From Pseudoalteromonas haloplanktis ATCC 14393 (GTDB lineage Bacteria; Pseudomonadota; Gammaproteobacteria; Enterobacterales; Alteromonadaceae): a stretch of 64,000 nt of DNA. The notes below the pieces were generated by a model, which was not told the DNA's origin, ran no database searches, and saw only the letters and a program-made list of their open reading frames with translations. A program made the position numbers and the translations under genes. Shown here piece by piece: positions 23,733 through 32,335 of this stretch. Location: contig NZ_AHCA01000014.1 in the NCBI RefSeq assembly GCF_000238355.1, positions 1-64,000 on the forward strand, read 5' to 3'. The stretch's first letter is position 1. Every line of letters starts with the position of its first letter.

Positions 23733-24593
23733 ATGAATATTGTCACGCCATTTCCAAGTATTAATATAAACACCGCAAATGTTTATACAGAAACGGCTAG
23801 GCGTGACAATCAGCTGCGTGAAGTTATTCCGCCTCCAGCCGCTACAAAACCAAGTAATGCTGAAAATAAAGCCCTTGGCGATAATGAAAAAGCAAAGCAG
23901 CCTGGCACTAACGAAAGCGCCACATATGATGCTAAAGGGAAACTTGCTGACGAAAAGGTAATTCAAGAGCGTCAGCAAAGTGATGCACAGCAAGATCCTG
24001 AGCAAAGTGAAGAGCAGCAAGACGCTAAAAAAGAAGCGCAACAACAAGAGCAAACGGCACAACAAGAACAGCAAGATGCTGAGCAAATAAAAGAGCTTAA
24101 AGCGCGTGATACAGAAGTGCGGATTCATGAACAAGCGCATGCCTCTGTTGGGGGTCAATACGCCGGCTCTCCTAGCTATGAATATCAGCGTGGCCCCGAT
24201 GGTACTAATTACGCTGTTGGTGGTGAAGTACAAATAGACGTTGCTGAAATTGAAGGTGATCCACAAGCCACGATAGAAAAAATGCAAACGGTTCGTGCCG
24301 CGGCACTCGCACCAGCAGAACCTTCTGGCGCTGATCGCGCAATTGCTGCTGATGCAACGCAAAAGCTTGCTGCAGCGCAGGCTGAGTTAACAAATACAGA
24401 AGGGGAAAATAATACTCAAGCTGCGTCACTCAAGACCGAAGACGCATTGGAAATAGATGAGCCCGTAGAGTCTACGACATCAGAAATCACTAAACGTGAT
24501 AGTGAGGTTGATCAGCGTGCGGTACGCATTGCACAGTTTTATCAAGCGGCGATCTCACCTTATGGACAATCAGGCTTTTCTGCGACTATATAA
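23733..24593 (+). CDS. SprA-related putative metalloprotease (PF12118-like)
   Basis: 286 residues. Residues about 40-125 are low-complexity, rich in Gln, Glu, Lys and Asp, probably a disordered or coiled linker. They are followed by the conserved core with HEQAH (an HExxH zinc-type motif), then VGGQYAGSPSYEYQRGPDG and YAVGGEVQID, the hallmark of SprA-related proteins. The C-terminal part is again Ala-rich, ending near FYQAAISPYGQ. No signal peptide. Protease activity is presumed only from the HExxH motif. It lies 6 nt after the 102-residue partner. Confidence 0.82.
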   Translation: MNIVTPFPSININTANVYTETARRDNQLREVIPPPAATKPSNAENKALGDNEKAKQPGTNESATYDAKGKLADEKVIQERQQSDAQQDPEQSEEQQDAKKEAQQQEQTAQQEQQDAEQIKELKARDTEVRIHEQAHASVGGQYAGSPSYEYQRGPDGTNYAVGGEVQIDVAEIEGDPQATIEKMQTVRAAALAPAEPSGADRAIAADATQKLAAAQAELTNTEGENNTQAASLKTEDALEIDEPVESTTSEITKRDSEVDQRAVRIAQFYQAAISPYGQSGFSATI

Positions 24594-24898
24594 ACTTTCT
24601 TGTAATACCTGCCTTTGAATCTTAAAAAGTGAAATTAAAATAAACCAGTAACCTCCAGTGTTTCTCAATAGTATCCGCAACATTAAGTTTTAGTTATTTT
24701 AAAAGGGTTTGCGAGCAAACTTAATCTGCGAATCCTTCTTTATATAACTCTTTTTAATACTAAATTACTTTTTTAAATAACTAGGTTATATAGATACAAA
24801 AAGATACATTTGTTATCTATTTGCACGAAAACTGCGCCTGGTGTGACTTTGTTGTTGTTGGTTTGTTAATTTTGTGTGTTTTTCGGTGCTTTGTAAAA

Positions 24899-24927
24899 TT
24901 GACCGTTAAAACAACCCTCTGTATATC
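24899..24927 (+). promoter_or_regulatory. Sigma-70 promoter of the subtilase gene
   Basis: TTGACC (24899-24904), 17-nt spacer, TATATC (24922-24927). This leaves a leader of about 80 nt before the chosen ATG at 25012. The remainder of 24594-25011 shows no gene. Confidence 0.75.
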
Positions 24928-25011
24928 TGATCCTTGCTAAATGTATTTAGCATTAACAGGAATAATTCAAAGCAGGATATCTGCCTAACAAACGAATTTA
25001 ATAGGATGAAT

Positions 25012-28000
25012 ATGCAACCGTGCAATAATAAGAAAATGCACTTAAAGAAAAGCTCTCTCGCAATTTTGACTGCAATTTATGTGGGAGCCACTGGTTATGC
25101 GGCAGCAGAGCCAGGTTTTAAGAAAGTGCCGAATACAAGTTTATATGAACCTACATTTACAGCTGAAGATATCGCAAATTATAAAGCGCAAAAAGAAGCA
25201 AACCCAAACACAGGTCTATTACGAGGCAGTGTTGGTCGATTAAACCAACAATATCAAAGCCAGCAGCCAGAAAATGTTTTTCAGCCACAAGACGGTGTTA
25301 CAGGATTGCAGACTTATATTGTGCAATTAGATGACGCACCCGTTACAAGTTATAACGGTGAATTACAAGGTTATGCTGCGACCGCCGTTAAACAAACACG
25401 TTCAGTTATGGTGAAAGAACGAGTAAATCTTGCTTCAAAAGATGTTCGCTCTTATCAAAATTATTTGAAACAACGCCAAACCTCTATCTTAAGTAACGCT
25501 CGAGGTCAGGGTGCAAGTATAGAAGTTAAGAAACAATTTACATTGGCAAATAATGCCGCAGTTGTTGAAATGACACAGCAAGACGCAATGTTACTTGCGC
25601 AGCAAAGTGGTGTGAAACGTATTACCCCTAACCGCATTTTTGAACTGCGCACAGATCGCGGACCTGAATTCATTGGTGCTGAGCAAATTTGGCAAGGCAA
25701 TAATGATATCGGCGGCGTTGCAGCAAAGGGTGAAGGCATGGTTGTGGGTATTATAGATACCGGTATCAATACTGACCATCCAGCCTTTGCTAGCGACGCA
25801 GAGTACGCCAAGATGAATCCGTTTGGTGCAGGTAACTTTGTCGGTGATTGCGAAGTGGATGAAACTCTATGTAACGATAAGTTGATAGGCGTACGTTCAT
25901 ACCCTGAAATTACAGCTGCAAACAGTGACTATATTTTTGATCGAAATGATCGCCGTCCAGAAAATGGTGAAGATTATAATGGTCATGGCTCACATACCGC
26001 TAGTACCGCTGCAGGTAACACTTTAGTGGATACACCCCTGCAAGCTGCAACAGGTGATAAAGTAAGCGATGGTGAAAATATGCCATTTTCTTTTGAGCAA
26101 ACAAGCGGTGTGGCTCCGCGTGCTCATATTATCGCTTATCAAGTCTGTTGGGCGGGTAATGCGGGTGATCCCTATTCTGGTTGCCCTGAATCCGCGATTC
26201 TTTCTGCTTTTGAGGATGCCATTGCTGATGGCGTAGATGCGATTAACTTCTCAATTGGTGGTGCTGAGGGATTCCCATGGGAAGATCCTATGGAATTGGC
26301 TTTTTTAAATGCACGTAAAGCTGGAATTTCAGTTGCTGCCGCTGCTGGTAACTCAGGTCCTTCATACTATACAGCTGATCATGCTTCACCTTGGGTAACG
26401 ACTGTCGGTGCATCAACACATGACCGTGTTTCATCATTTGGTGACAAGTCATTAAGTGGTTTTCAAGGCGAGAAAGCGCCTAGCACTGCTGTCATGGAAG
26501 GTAAAAGTTTTTCAGGTGGCTTAACCGGTCCCGTAGTACTTGCGGAAAGCTACGCAGATCCTGATGAGACAGATAGCTATACAGCCGCATCATGTAACGT
26601 ACCATTTCCAGCTGGAACATTTACAGCGGATCAAATTGTTATTTGTGAACGAGGTGATGCACCACGTGTTGAAAAAGCGAAAAATGTTGCCGCCGGTGGT
26701 GCTGGTGGCTTCATTTTACAGAATATTAGTTATTCAGCGAATGATATTGCGACTGATAATTATGTAATACCTGGTATTCACTTGGCTGCGAACGTTCGTT
26801 CACAATTAAGAAATTGGGTAAAGGCTAATCTGACAGGGGAAGCAATTGCAACAATTTCTGATGCTGTAAATACATATACATTTGATCCTGAGGCTGGGAA
26901 TGAACTGGCAATCTTTAGCTCAATGGGGCCTAGCAGAACGAATAATACCTTAGTACCTGATTTAACCGCTCCCGGTGTTGATATTTACGCTGCAAATGCG
27001 GATGAACAACCATTTACAGCAAATCCACGGGCGTCTGATTGGACATTTATGAGTGGTACCTCAATGGCTGCGCCACATGTTACAGGTGCTATGACATTGT
27101 TAATGCAACTTCATCCAGATTGGACGCCTGCAGAAGTGCAATCAGCACTGATGATGACTGCACATAATGTAAAGATTATGACTAACTCAGGTTTGATTGA
27201 CCCTTACTATAACTTTATGGCGGGTGCCGGTGCGATTAATGTAGCTGACGCGGCTAAATCAGGCTTGATCATGGATGTGCCGCTTGAGGATTATGAAGCT
27301 GCTAATCCTAATAATGGCGGTATAGCAAACTGGTTGAACTTACCTTCAATGGTAGAAATGGATTGTGAGTTAACGTGTAGTTGGATGCGTACTGTGACAG
27401 CAACCCAAGATGGTAGCTGGAATGCAGAAGCCTTAGCATGGACTGCCGATGGTCGTCGCGAAGAAGCCGGCGTATTTGCAACTGTTACACCAAGCCAATT
27501 TGATCTTAAAGCGGGCGAGTCACAAGATATTTTGGTGACGATGACATTGCCTAATGTAGTTGAACATAAGCTTGATCCCGTTGATGCTGGTGAGCCGTGG
27601 GATATAGTTCAAAATTTAGGTGCTTCCTTTAATGGTAAGGTAGTGTTAAAGGAAATAAATGGCGCTGCACCAGATGCACATTTACCAATTGTGGCAAGTA
27701 ATAACTTAGATGAGCTGCCATTATCAGCAGAAATTCATATGGCGAGAAATAAAGCCAGTGAGACAATAATTGTAAATACTGATAGTTACAGTCAATTTAC
27801 CCCACGTTATTATGGTTTAGTACAGCCAACAGAATCTTCATTTGAAATCGAAGCGGTTGCACCTTTTGTAACTTTAGATCGCATTGAAACAGGTTGGAAT
27901 ATTCAATTTATTGATGTACCAGAAGGCACAAAGCGACTGGTTGCAAAGGTTACTGATACAGAGCAATTGACTTCATTAGGTGATATTCAAGACCCACGTT

Positions 28001-28974
28001 TTCAACGCAGCTATGCGCACTTAATGATAGGTGCTGATCGCAATAATAGTGGTGGCTTTATCCCTTCACAAGAGGAAATTGATTCTAACCCAGGTGCAAT
28101 AAAAAATGCGCTCTATGATGAGATGGTTTGTTACTCATCAAGTAATTCAGAAGCTAATTATTGTAACATTATTGATCCTGTACCAGGTAAATACTGGGTT
28201 GTAACGACTAATCTAGGCGGCTTACGTGGTGAAAACTACAAAGCCACAATGCATTATGCGTTAGTAATGGATGATTCAGATACTGGCAATTTATCAGTGT
28301 CAGGTCCTGCATCTCATGACGGTAATGGTAATTATAGCTTAGACATTAATTGGGATATTGCTGATGCACAGCAAGGTGATATTTACTACGGTGGTTTTGA
28401 CCTTGGAGATATGCCAGGAGCTGAAGGAACCTTAGGGTTTACATCTTTAGATTTACACCGTGATGAAGATGCGATCACATTAGATGTTAGCGCTGATAAA
28501 GCGCGTAGCATGGATGTTATTGATGTAAATGTTAAGCTCAAAGCAAATGCAGAATCACACCCAAGGGCTTACGACTTAACTGTTAATATACCTGAAGGTC
28601 TGCGCCTTGCGAGTGATACATTAAAAAGTAACAATCCAGAAGTTGCTGAATTAATCTCGGTTGATGGTAATAAACTTACGATTAAAGGGGAGCAGTTAAA
28701 TACTCGTAATGTGGAGCGAGAATATAAAGTTACAACGAATGTAACGGATTCAATGTGTCACACTCCACTGATTGATGAGTATTCTACAGGTGGTTATATA
28801 GACTTACATGGAGAGTTTGGTATGCAGCCTAATGCTGATTGGTATTTGGGTAGCTCAAAGGATTACTTTGATGTCCCAACTGATTGGTTATTCTGGCTTG
28901 ATAATGCTAAGTTCAACTTGTACAACCAAGCTAATATGAATGAAATCCGTATGCATGCAGTTGGTGTCTTATAA
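25012..28974 (+). CDS. Secreted S8 subtilisin-like protease, N-terminal part of an interrupted gene
   Basis: 1320 residues from the ATG at 25012, preceded by ATAGG. A longer frame from a TTG at 24934 lacks an SD and lies at the expected transcription start. The signal peptide ends near GYAAAEPG. An I9-like propeptide (QTYIVQLDDAPVTSY) is followed by the catalytic domain with Asp249 (GIIDTGIN), His325 (NGHGSH) and Ser684 (GTSMAAPH). A PA domain is inserted between His and Ser. After it come fibronectin-like beta domains. The frame ends at TAA 28972-28974, yet the same frame continues open to 30558 with the export signal. The active enzyme may be made without its cell-surface tail, or by readthrough. 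Confidence 0.88.
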   Translation: MQPCNNKKMHLKKSSLAILTAIYVGATGYAAAEPGFKKVPNTSLYEPTFTAEDIANYKAQKEANPNTGLLRGSVGRLNQQYQSQQPENVFQPQDGVTGLQTYIVQLDDAPVTSYNGELQGYAATAVKQTRSVMVKERVNLASKDVRSYQNYLKQRQTSILSNARGQGASIEVKKQFTLANNAAVVEMTQQDAMLLAQQSGVKRITPNRIFELRTDRGPEFIGAEQIWQGNNDIGGVAAKGEGMVVGIIDTGINTDHPAFASDAEYAKMNPFGAGNFVGDCEVDETLCNDKLIGVRSYPEITAANSDYIFDRNDRRPENGEDYNGHGSHTASTAAGNTLVDTPLQAATGDKVSDGENMPFSFEQTSGVAPRAHIIAYQVCWAGNAGDPYSGCPESAILSAFEDAIADGVDAINFSIGGAEGFPWEDPMELAFLNARKAGISVAAAAGNSGPSYYTADHASPWVTTVGASTHDRVSSFGDKSLSGFQGEKAPSTAVMEGKSFSGGLTGPVVLAESYADPDETDSYTAASCNVPFPAGTFTADQIVICERGDAPRVEKAKNVAAGGAGGFILQNISYSANDIATDNYVIPGIHLAANVRSQLRNWVKANLTGEAIATISDAVNTYTFDPEAGNELAIFSSMGPSRTNNTLVPDLTAPGVDIYAANADEQPFTANPRASDWTFMSGTSMAAPHVTGAMTLLMQLHPDWTPAEVQSALMMTAHNVKIMTNSGLIDPYYNFMAGAGAINVADAAKSGLIMDVPLEDYEAANPNNGGIANWLNLPSMVEMDCELTCSWMRTVTATQDGSWNAEALAWTADGRREEAGVFATVTPSQFDLKAGESQDILVTMTLPNVVEHKLDPVDAGEPWDIVQNLGASFNGKVVLKEINGAAPDAHLPIVASNNLDELPLSAEIHMARNKASETIIVNTDSYSQFTPRYYGLVQPTESSFEIEAVAPFVTLDRIETGWNIQFIDVPEGTKRLVAKVTDTEQLTSLGDIQDPRFQRSYAHLMIGADRNNSGGFIPSQEEIDSNPGAIKNALYDEMVCYSSSNSEANYCNIIDPVPGKYWVVTTNLGGLRGENYKATMHYALVMDDSDTGNLSVSGPASHDGNGNYSLDINWDIADAQQGDIYYGGFDLGDMPGAEGTLGFTSLDLHRDEDAITLDVSADKARSMDVIDVNVKLKANAESHPRAYDLTVNIPEGLRLASDTLKSNNPEVAELISVDGNKLTIKGEQLNTRNVEREYKVTTNVTDSMCHTPLIDEYSTGGYIDLHGEFGMQPNADWYLGSSKDYFDVPTDWLFWLDNAKFNLYNQANMNEIRMHAVGVL

Positions 28975-30558
28975 TTAACGCCTTACTCTTGGATAATGGA
29001 TCAACATCGTGGCCCTGGGTTCTTATTAGAAGCCTTAGCACCGTTCTGGCGTGGTTCGTTTGAAGTTGAATATTTACGTCATCCAACAGATCCAAAAGGT
29101 TTAACGCTTGCTTCTCAATATGCAAGTGAACGTCCTGATTTAGGTGACCTTGTGTTCCTTGAGTTCGACAATGTTACAGATAGTAATACTTCTGAAACAT
29201 TTGACTATGAAGTAATTTTGCGTAGTGGCATTGATGACCATCCAGGTATGCATGAAATGATTTTTGCATACGATAACTTGGGTGCAGGTGTTGCCGAAGG
29301 AGCAATTTTTGTTGAAGGTGGTGAAGGTAAGTACTCTAAAAATGCCGGTTTTAAAAATGGCAATTTATTTGAAATGCTAGGCTATAACGACCTTGATAAA
29401 TTACTTCATGATGATCTTGTGGTGTGTTTTGACTATGTCGGTCCTGAACAAAGTGAAGTTAGCCTTAGCTTTAAAGTTGCAGTACAGCCTGAAGCGAAAG
29501 GTACATTACAAGATATTACGCTAGATTATCAATTAGCCAATGGTGTCACTGAAACAATTACACACTCAGTTTCAGTACAAAGCAACCTGAAAGTATCAGC
29601 ACTTGACGATATGACAGTGGCTGAAAATGGTCGTATTGACGGTATTGAAGTGATGGTACTGGATGCTGATCAATCACCTAATGAGCTTGTAATCACAGGT
29701 GAAGGTATTTCAGCAGAAGTAAATGGCATGTCATTTAACCTGATCCCTGATCCACATTTCTTTGGTGAAACGTATGTCACTGTAACCGTGCAAGATAAAG
29801 CTGACCCAACTGATAAAGTAAGCACTGAGTTTATGCTAACGGTTGTTTCAGATGGTATCGATGCGCCTGCAACAATTGTTGAGATTGCTGACAAAACAGT
29901 TATGGAAGATGGCGTACTTGAAGCAATCACAGTTGCACTATCGCGTGAAACCGATGAAGAGTTTACTCTTTCTGTAGCGGCCGATAATGCAACAACGACA
30001 ATAAATGGTATGGAGTTTAGCCTTAAACCAGATGCTGGTTTCTATGGTGAAATACCCGTTGTTGTGACGCTTACTGGTACTGAGAACGTGTTAACCACTG
30101 AGTTTATGGTTACAGTAACGCCAAGCGATCTTGCGATTGTGGAACTTGCAGATATGACAGTGATCGAAAATGGCAAGCTAGAAGACATTAACGTTGCATT
30201 ATCGCGTGAGACTGACGAAGAGTTTACTCTGTCTGTTACGGCGCAAAATGCAGCAGTAGTTGTCGATGGTATGTCATTTAGTATTGAGCCTACCGCTCAT
30301 TTCTTCGGTAATATTCCAGTAATGGTGACATTAACCAGCGGTGCAAAATCGTTGACTACAGAGTTCACCTTATCGGTTATTTCTGATGGTATTGAGTTGG
30401 GTTGTACGTATCCAGAAGCGACTAACTTTGATCCTGACGCTAATAGCGATGATGGTAGCTGTATTTATCCTGAAGTCGAGGATGAAGAAGACAGTGGTTC
30501 GTTTGGTTATTTGATGTTGTTACTACTACCACTGCTTAATGTGCGTCGTCGTAAATAA
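28975..30558 (+). pseudogene. C-terminal part of the S8 protease after an in-frame stop, with GlyGly-CTERM signal
   Basis: Continues the frame of the protease without a shift. The first ATG (28996) has no SD, so independent translation is unlikely. It begins TPYSWIMDQHRGPGF, a domain edge that belongs with the upstream beta domains. It holds three cadherin-like repeats of about 95 residues; two carry the identical run SRETDEEFTLSV. Next comes a calcium-type Cys motif (GCTYPEATNFDPDANSDDGS) and finally a GlyGly-CTERM tail (SGSFGYLMLLLLPLLNVRRRK region) recognised by rhombosortase for type II secreted proteins. Joined to the upstream part, the protein would have 1848 codons. Either a recent nonsense mutation, a sequencing error, or readthrough. 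Confidence 0.82.
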
Positions 30559-30604
30559 TGATTATTGAATAGCTCGGTCAGTGAAAGCTGATCATATATC
30601 AGAT

Positions 30605-30638
30605 AAAAAGCCGCGAGTGTGAATTCGCGGCTTTTTCT
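30605..30638 (+). terminator. Terminator of the protease gene
   Basis: Strong hairpin AAAAAGCCGCGA (30605-30616) with TCGCGGCTTTTT (30625-30636). Confidence 0.9.
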
Positions 30639-30699
30639 GTTGTAGAAACAAAAAGAAGCTGTTACTTTTGCTGCGATTTTTACTATGGAAGACAATTAA

Positions 30700-31428
30700 A
30701 TGAAATATGCAGTAATCGCAGGAGCTTTATCGCTTTTTTCAATCACCGCTGCGGCAAACCAAACATCAGGCTTAAGTTACGACTATGTCGAAGTTGGCTA
30801 TGCAAAAATGGACGTAGATGATTTAGATGATCTCAGTTTTGACGGTTATGCCGTTAAGATCAGTAAACAGCTTAGTGATAATTGGTACTTGACCGGTATG
30901 TATGCGAGTACATCAGATGAGATGTCAAATAGTGTCTCTGAGGATTATCGTGATATTTATCAAAATGGTGAATATGTAGGAACATCAACCCTTAATACAC
31001 AAGGGACACTCGACGCTGAATTTACTCGGATCGAACTCGGCGCAGGTTATATTCAACGCTTATCGGCAGTTACTAATATAGATTACAGTATTAATTTAGG
31101 TAAACTTAAATATAGTACCGATTTTGATTTCACCGTTGAAGAAAGATTTAATGGTCAAGTGTTTTCATCTTCTGAAGAAGGTTATTCAGATTCAGATAGT
31201 GCAGATATTCTTTCAGCCAATATACAAATTAGACATTTATTAACGGACAAATTTGAAGTAAATGCAGGGGTTGGCTATGAGCGTTTACATGATGAAGAAA
31301 GTGATAATAATCTAGTGTTAAAAGCGGGTGTTAATTACACCTTAACTGAAAAAGCAACTTTGGGTGCTTCATACCGTTATGTTGATGAATATGCAGATAT
31401 CGCAGCGACTTTACGTTATTACTTTTAA
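30700..31428 (+). CDS. Outer-membrane beta-barrel protein, tandem paralogue 1
   Basis: 242 residues. Signal peptide MKYAVIAGALSLFSITAAA. The mature part alternates polar and aromatic residues (YDYVEVGYAKM, WYLTGMYAS, FTRIELGAGYIQRL). It ends ATLRYYF, a C-terminal phenylalanine signal for the BAM insertion machine. A length near 220 suggests an 8-stranded barrel. Ligand unknown. The next gene is a paralogue with nearly identical first 25 codons and the same upstream sequence. Confidence 0.82.
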   Translation: MKYAVIAGALSLFSITAAANQTSGLSYDYVEVGYAKMDVDDLDDLSFDGYAVKISKQLSDNWYLTGMYASTSDEMSNSVSEDYRDIYQNGEYVGTSTLNTQGTLDAEFTRIELGAGYIQRLSAVTNIDYSINLGKLKYSTDFDFTVEERFNGQVFSSSEEGYSDSDSADILSANIQIRHLLTDKFEVNAGVGYERLHDEESDNNLVLKAGVNYTLTEKATLGASYRYVDEYADIAATLRYYF

Positions 31429-31447
31429 TCTTGAAATAAAAAATTAC

Positions 31448-31480
31448 AATCGCTGCAAATAGATTTTGTGGCGATTTTAG
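31448..31480 (+). terminator. Possible hairpin terminator between barrel paralogues
   Basis: AATCGC at 31449-31454 and GCGATT near 31470-31475 with partial pairing in between, followed by TT. A similar word (GCGATTTTTAC) precedes the first paralogue, so it was copied with the gene. Weak. Confidence 0.4.
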
Positions 31481-31496
31481 TATGGAAGACAATTAA

Positions 31497-32279
31497 ATGA
31501 AATATGCAGTAATCGCAGGTGCTTTATCTCTTTTTTCAATCACCGCTGCGGCAAACCAAACATCACTTTTAAGCTACGATTATGTTGAAGTAGGCTATGC
31601 AAAAACGGACATCAAGAGCTATGATAAAACGGATGTAGACCGCTCAGGTGCGCCTAGTTATGGTGGGTATATTATAAACCTCAGTAAACAATTTTCTGAA
31701 AATTGGTATTTTACAGGCTCGTACTCTCAAAGTAGCGCTGACTATTCATACGTTGCTAAAAACTTGTCTTCACCTTTGCCTGATGGGACTTATTCAAGCG
31801 ATGTTATCGATACATATAGCAGTGTCATCGATATGGAGCTAACACGTTATAGCCTTGGCTTTGGGTATATTCAGCATTTTTCAAGAGAAACTTCTGTTGA
31901 CTATGCCTTGAAATATGGGAAAAGTAAGATTAAGACTGAGGAAACACTTATACATAGACTTGAATCTGATGGTAATGTTTTTGATGTTTCAAAAAAATAC
32001 TATGAAGATTCAGAAACAGCTGACTCCTTTGAAATAACTGCACAAATTAGACATTTATTGACCGAACAATTTGAAGTAAATGCAGGCTTTGGTTATGAGC
32101 GTTTGCATGGTGTAGGTGCTGGTTATGTACGCTTACATGATGAAGAAAGTGAAAATAACCTCCTGTTAAAAGTAGGTTTAAGTTACGCAGTTACTGAAAA
32201 AATAACGTTTGCTGCTTCCTACAGTTACACAGGTGAATACGCTGACATCGCAGCAGCGACTTTACGTTATTACTTTTAA
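31497..32279 (+). CDS. Outer-membrane beta-barrel protein, tandem paralogue 2
   Basis: 260 residues, sharing the signal peptide and the C-terminal strand pattern (QIRHLLT..FEVNAG..YERLH, ending TLRYYF) with its upstream neighbour. The central extracellular loops differ and are longer. A partial internal repeat is visible: GYERLHGVGAGYVRLHDEE, where the first copy has a single YERLHDEE. Both genes have the same leader (TATGGAAGACAATTAA before the ATG). Recent tandem duplication followed by loop divergence is the best reading, typical of surface-exposed barrels. Confidence 0.82.
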   Translation: MKYAVIAGALSLFSITAAANQTSLLSYDYVEVGYAKTDIKSYDKTDVDRSGAPSYGGYIINLSKQFSENWYFTGSYSQSSADYSYVAKNLSSPLPDGTYSSDVIDTYSSVIDMELTRYSLGFGYIQHFSRETSVDYALKYGKSKIKTEETLIHRLESDGNVFDVSKKYYEDSETADSFEITAQIRHLLTEQFEVNAGFGYERLHGVGAGYVRLHDEESENNLLLKVGLSYAVTEKITFAASYSYTGEYADIAAATLRYYF

Positions 32280-32294
32280 ATCTGATTTAAATTG

Positions 32295-32330
32295 AAAACG
32301 CCACAAACTAAGTTTGTGGCGTTTTTGTTT
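32295..32330 (+). terminator. Terminator shared by barrel gene 2 and tex
   Basis: Stem AAAACGCCACAAAC (32295-32308) and GTTTGTGGCGTTTT (32312-32325), symmetrical and flanked by A and T runs. It lies between convergent genes and can act both ways. Confidence 0.9.
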
Positions 32331-32335
32331 ACGAG

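Noticed and set aside
23727..24362. A long minus-strand frame over the SprA-related gene
   Set aside because: It is antisense to a conserved protein with HEQAH motif; its Leu/Phe-rich translation is the usual mirror of Gln/Lys/Glu-rich coding.
24934..25011. TTG start extending the subtilase by 26 codons
   Set aside because: It lies at the predicted transcription start and lacks an SD; the ATG at 25012 has one and gives a normal signal peptide.
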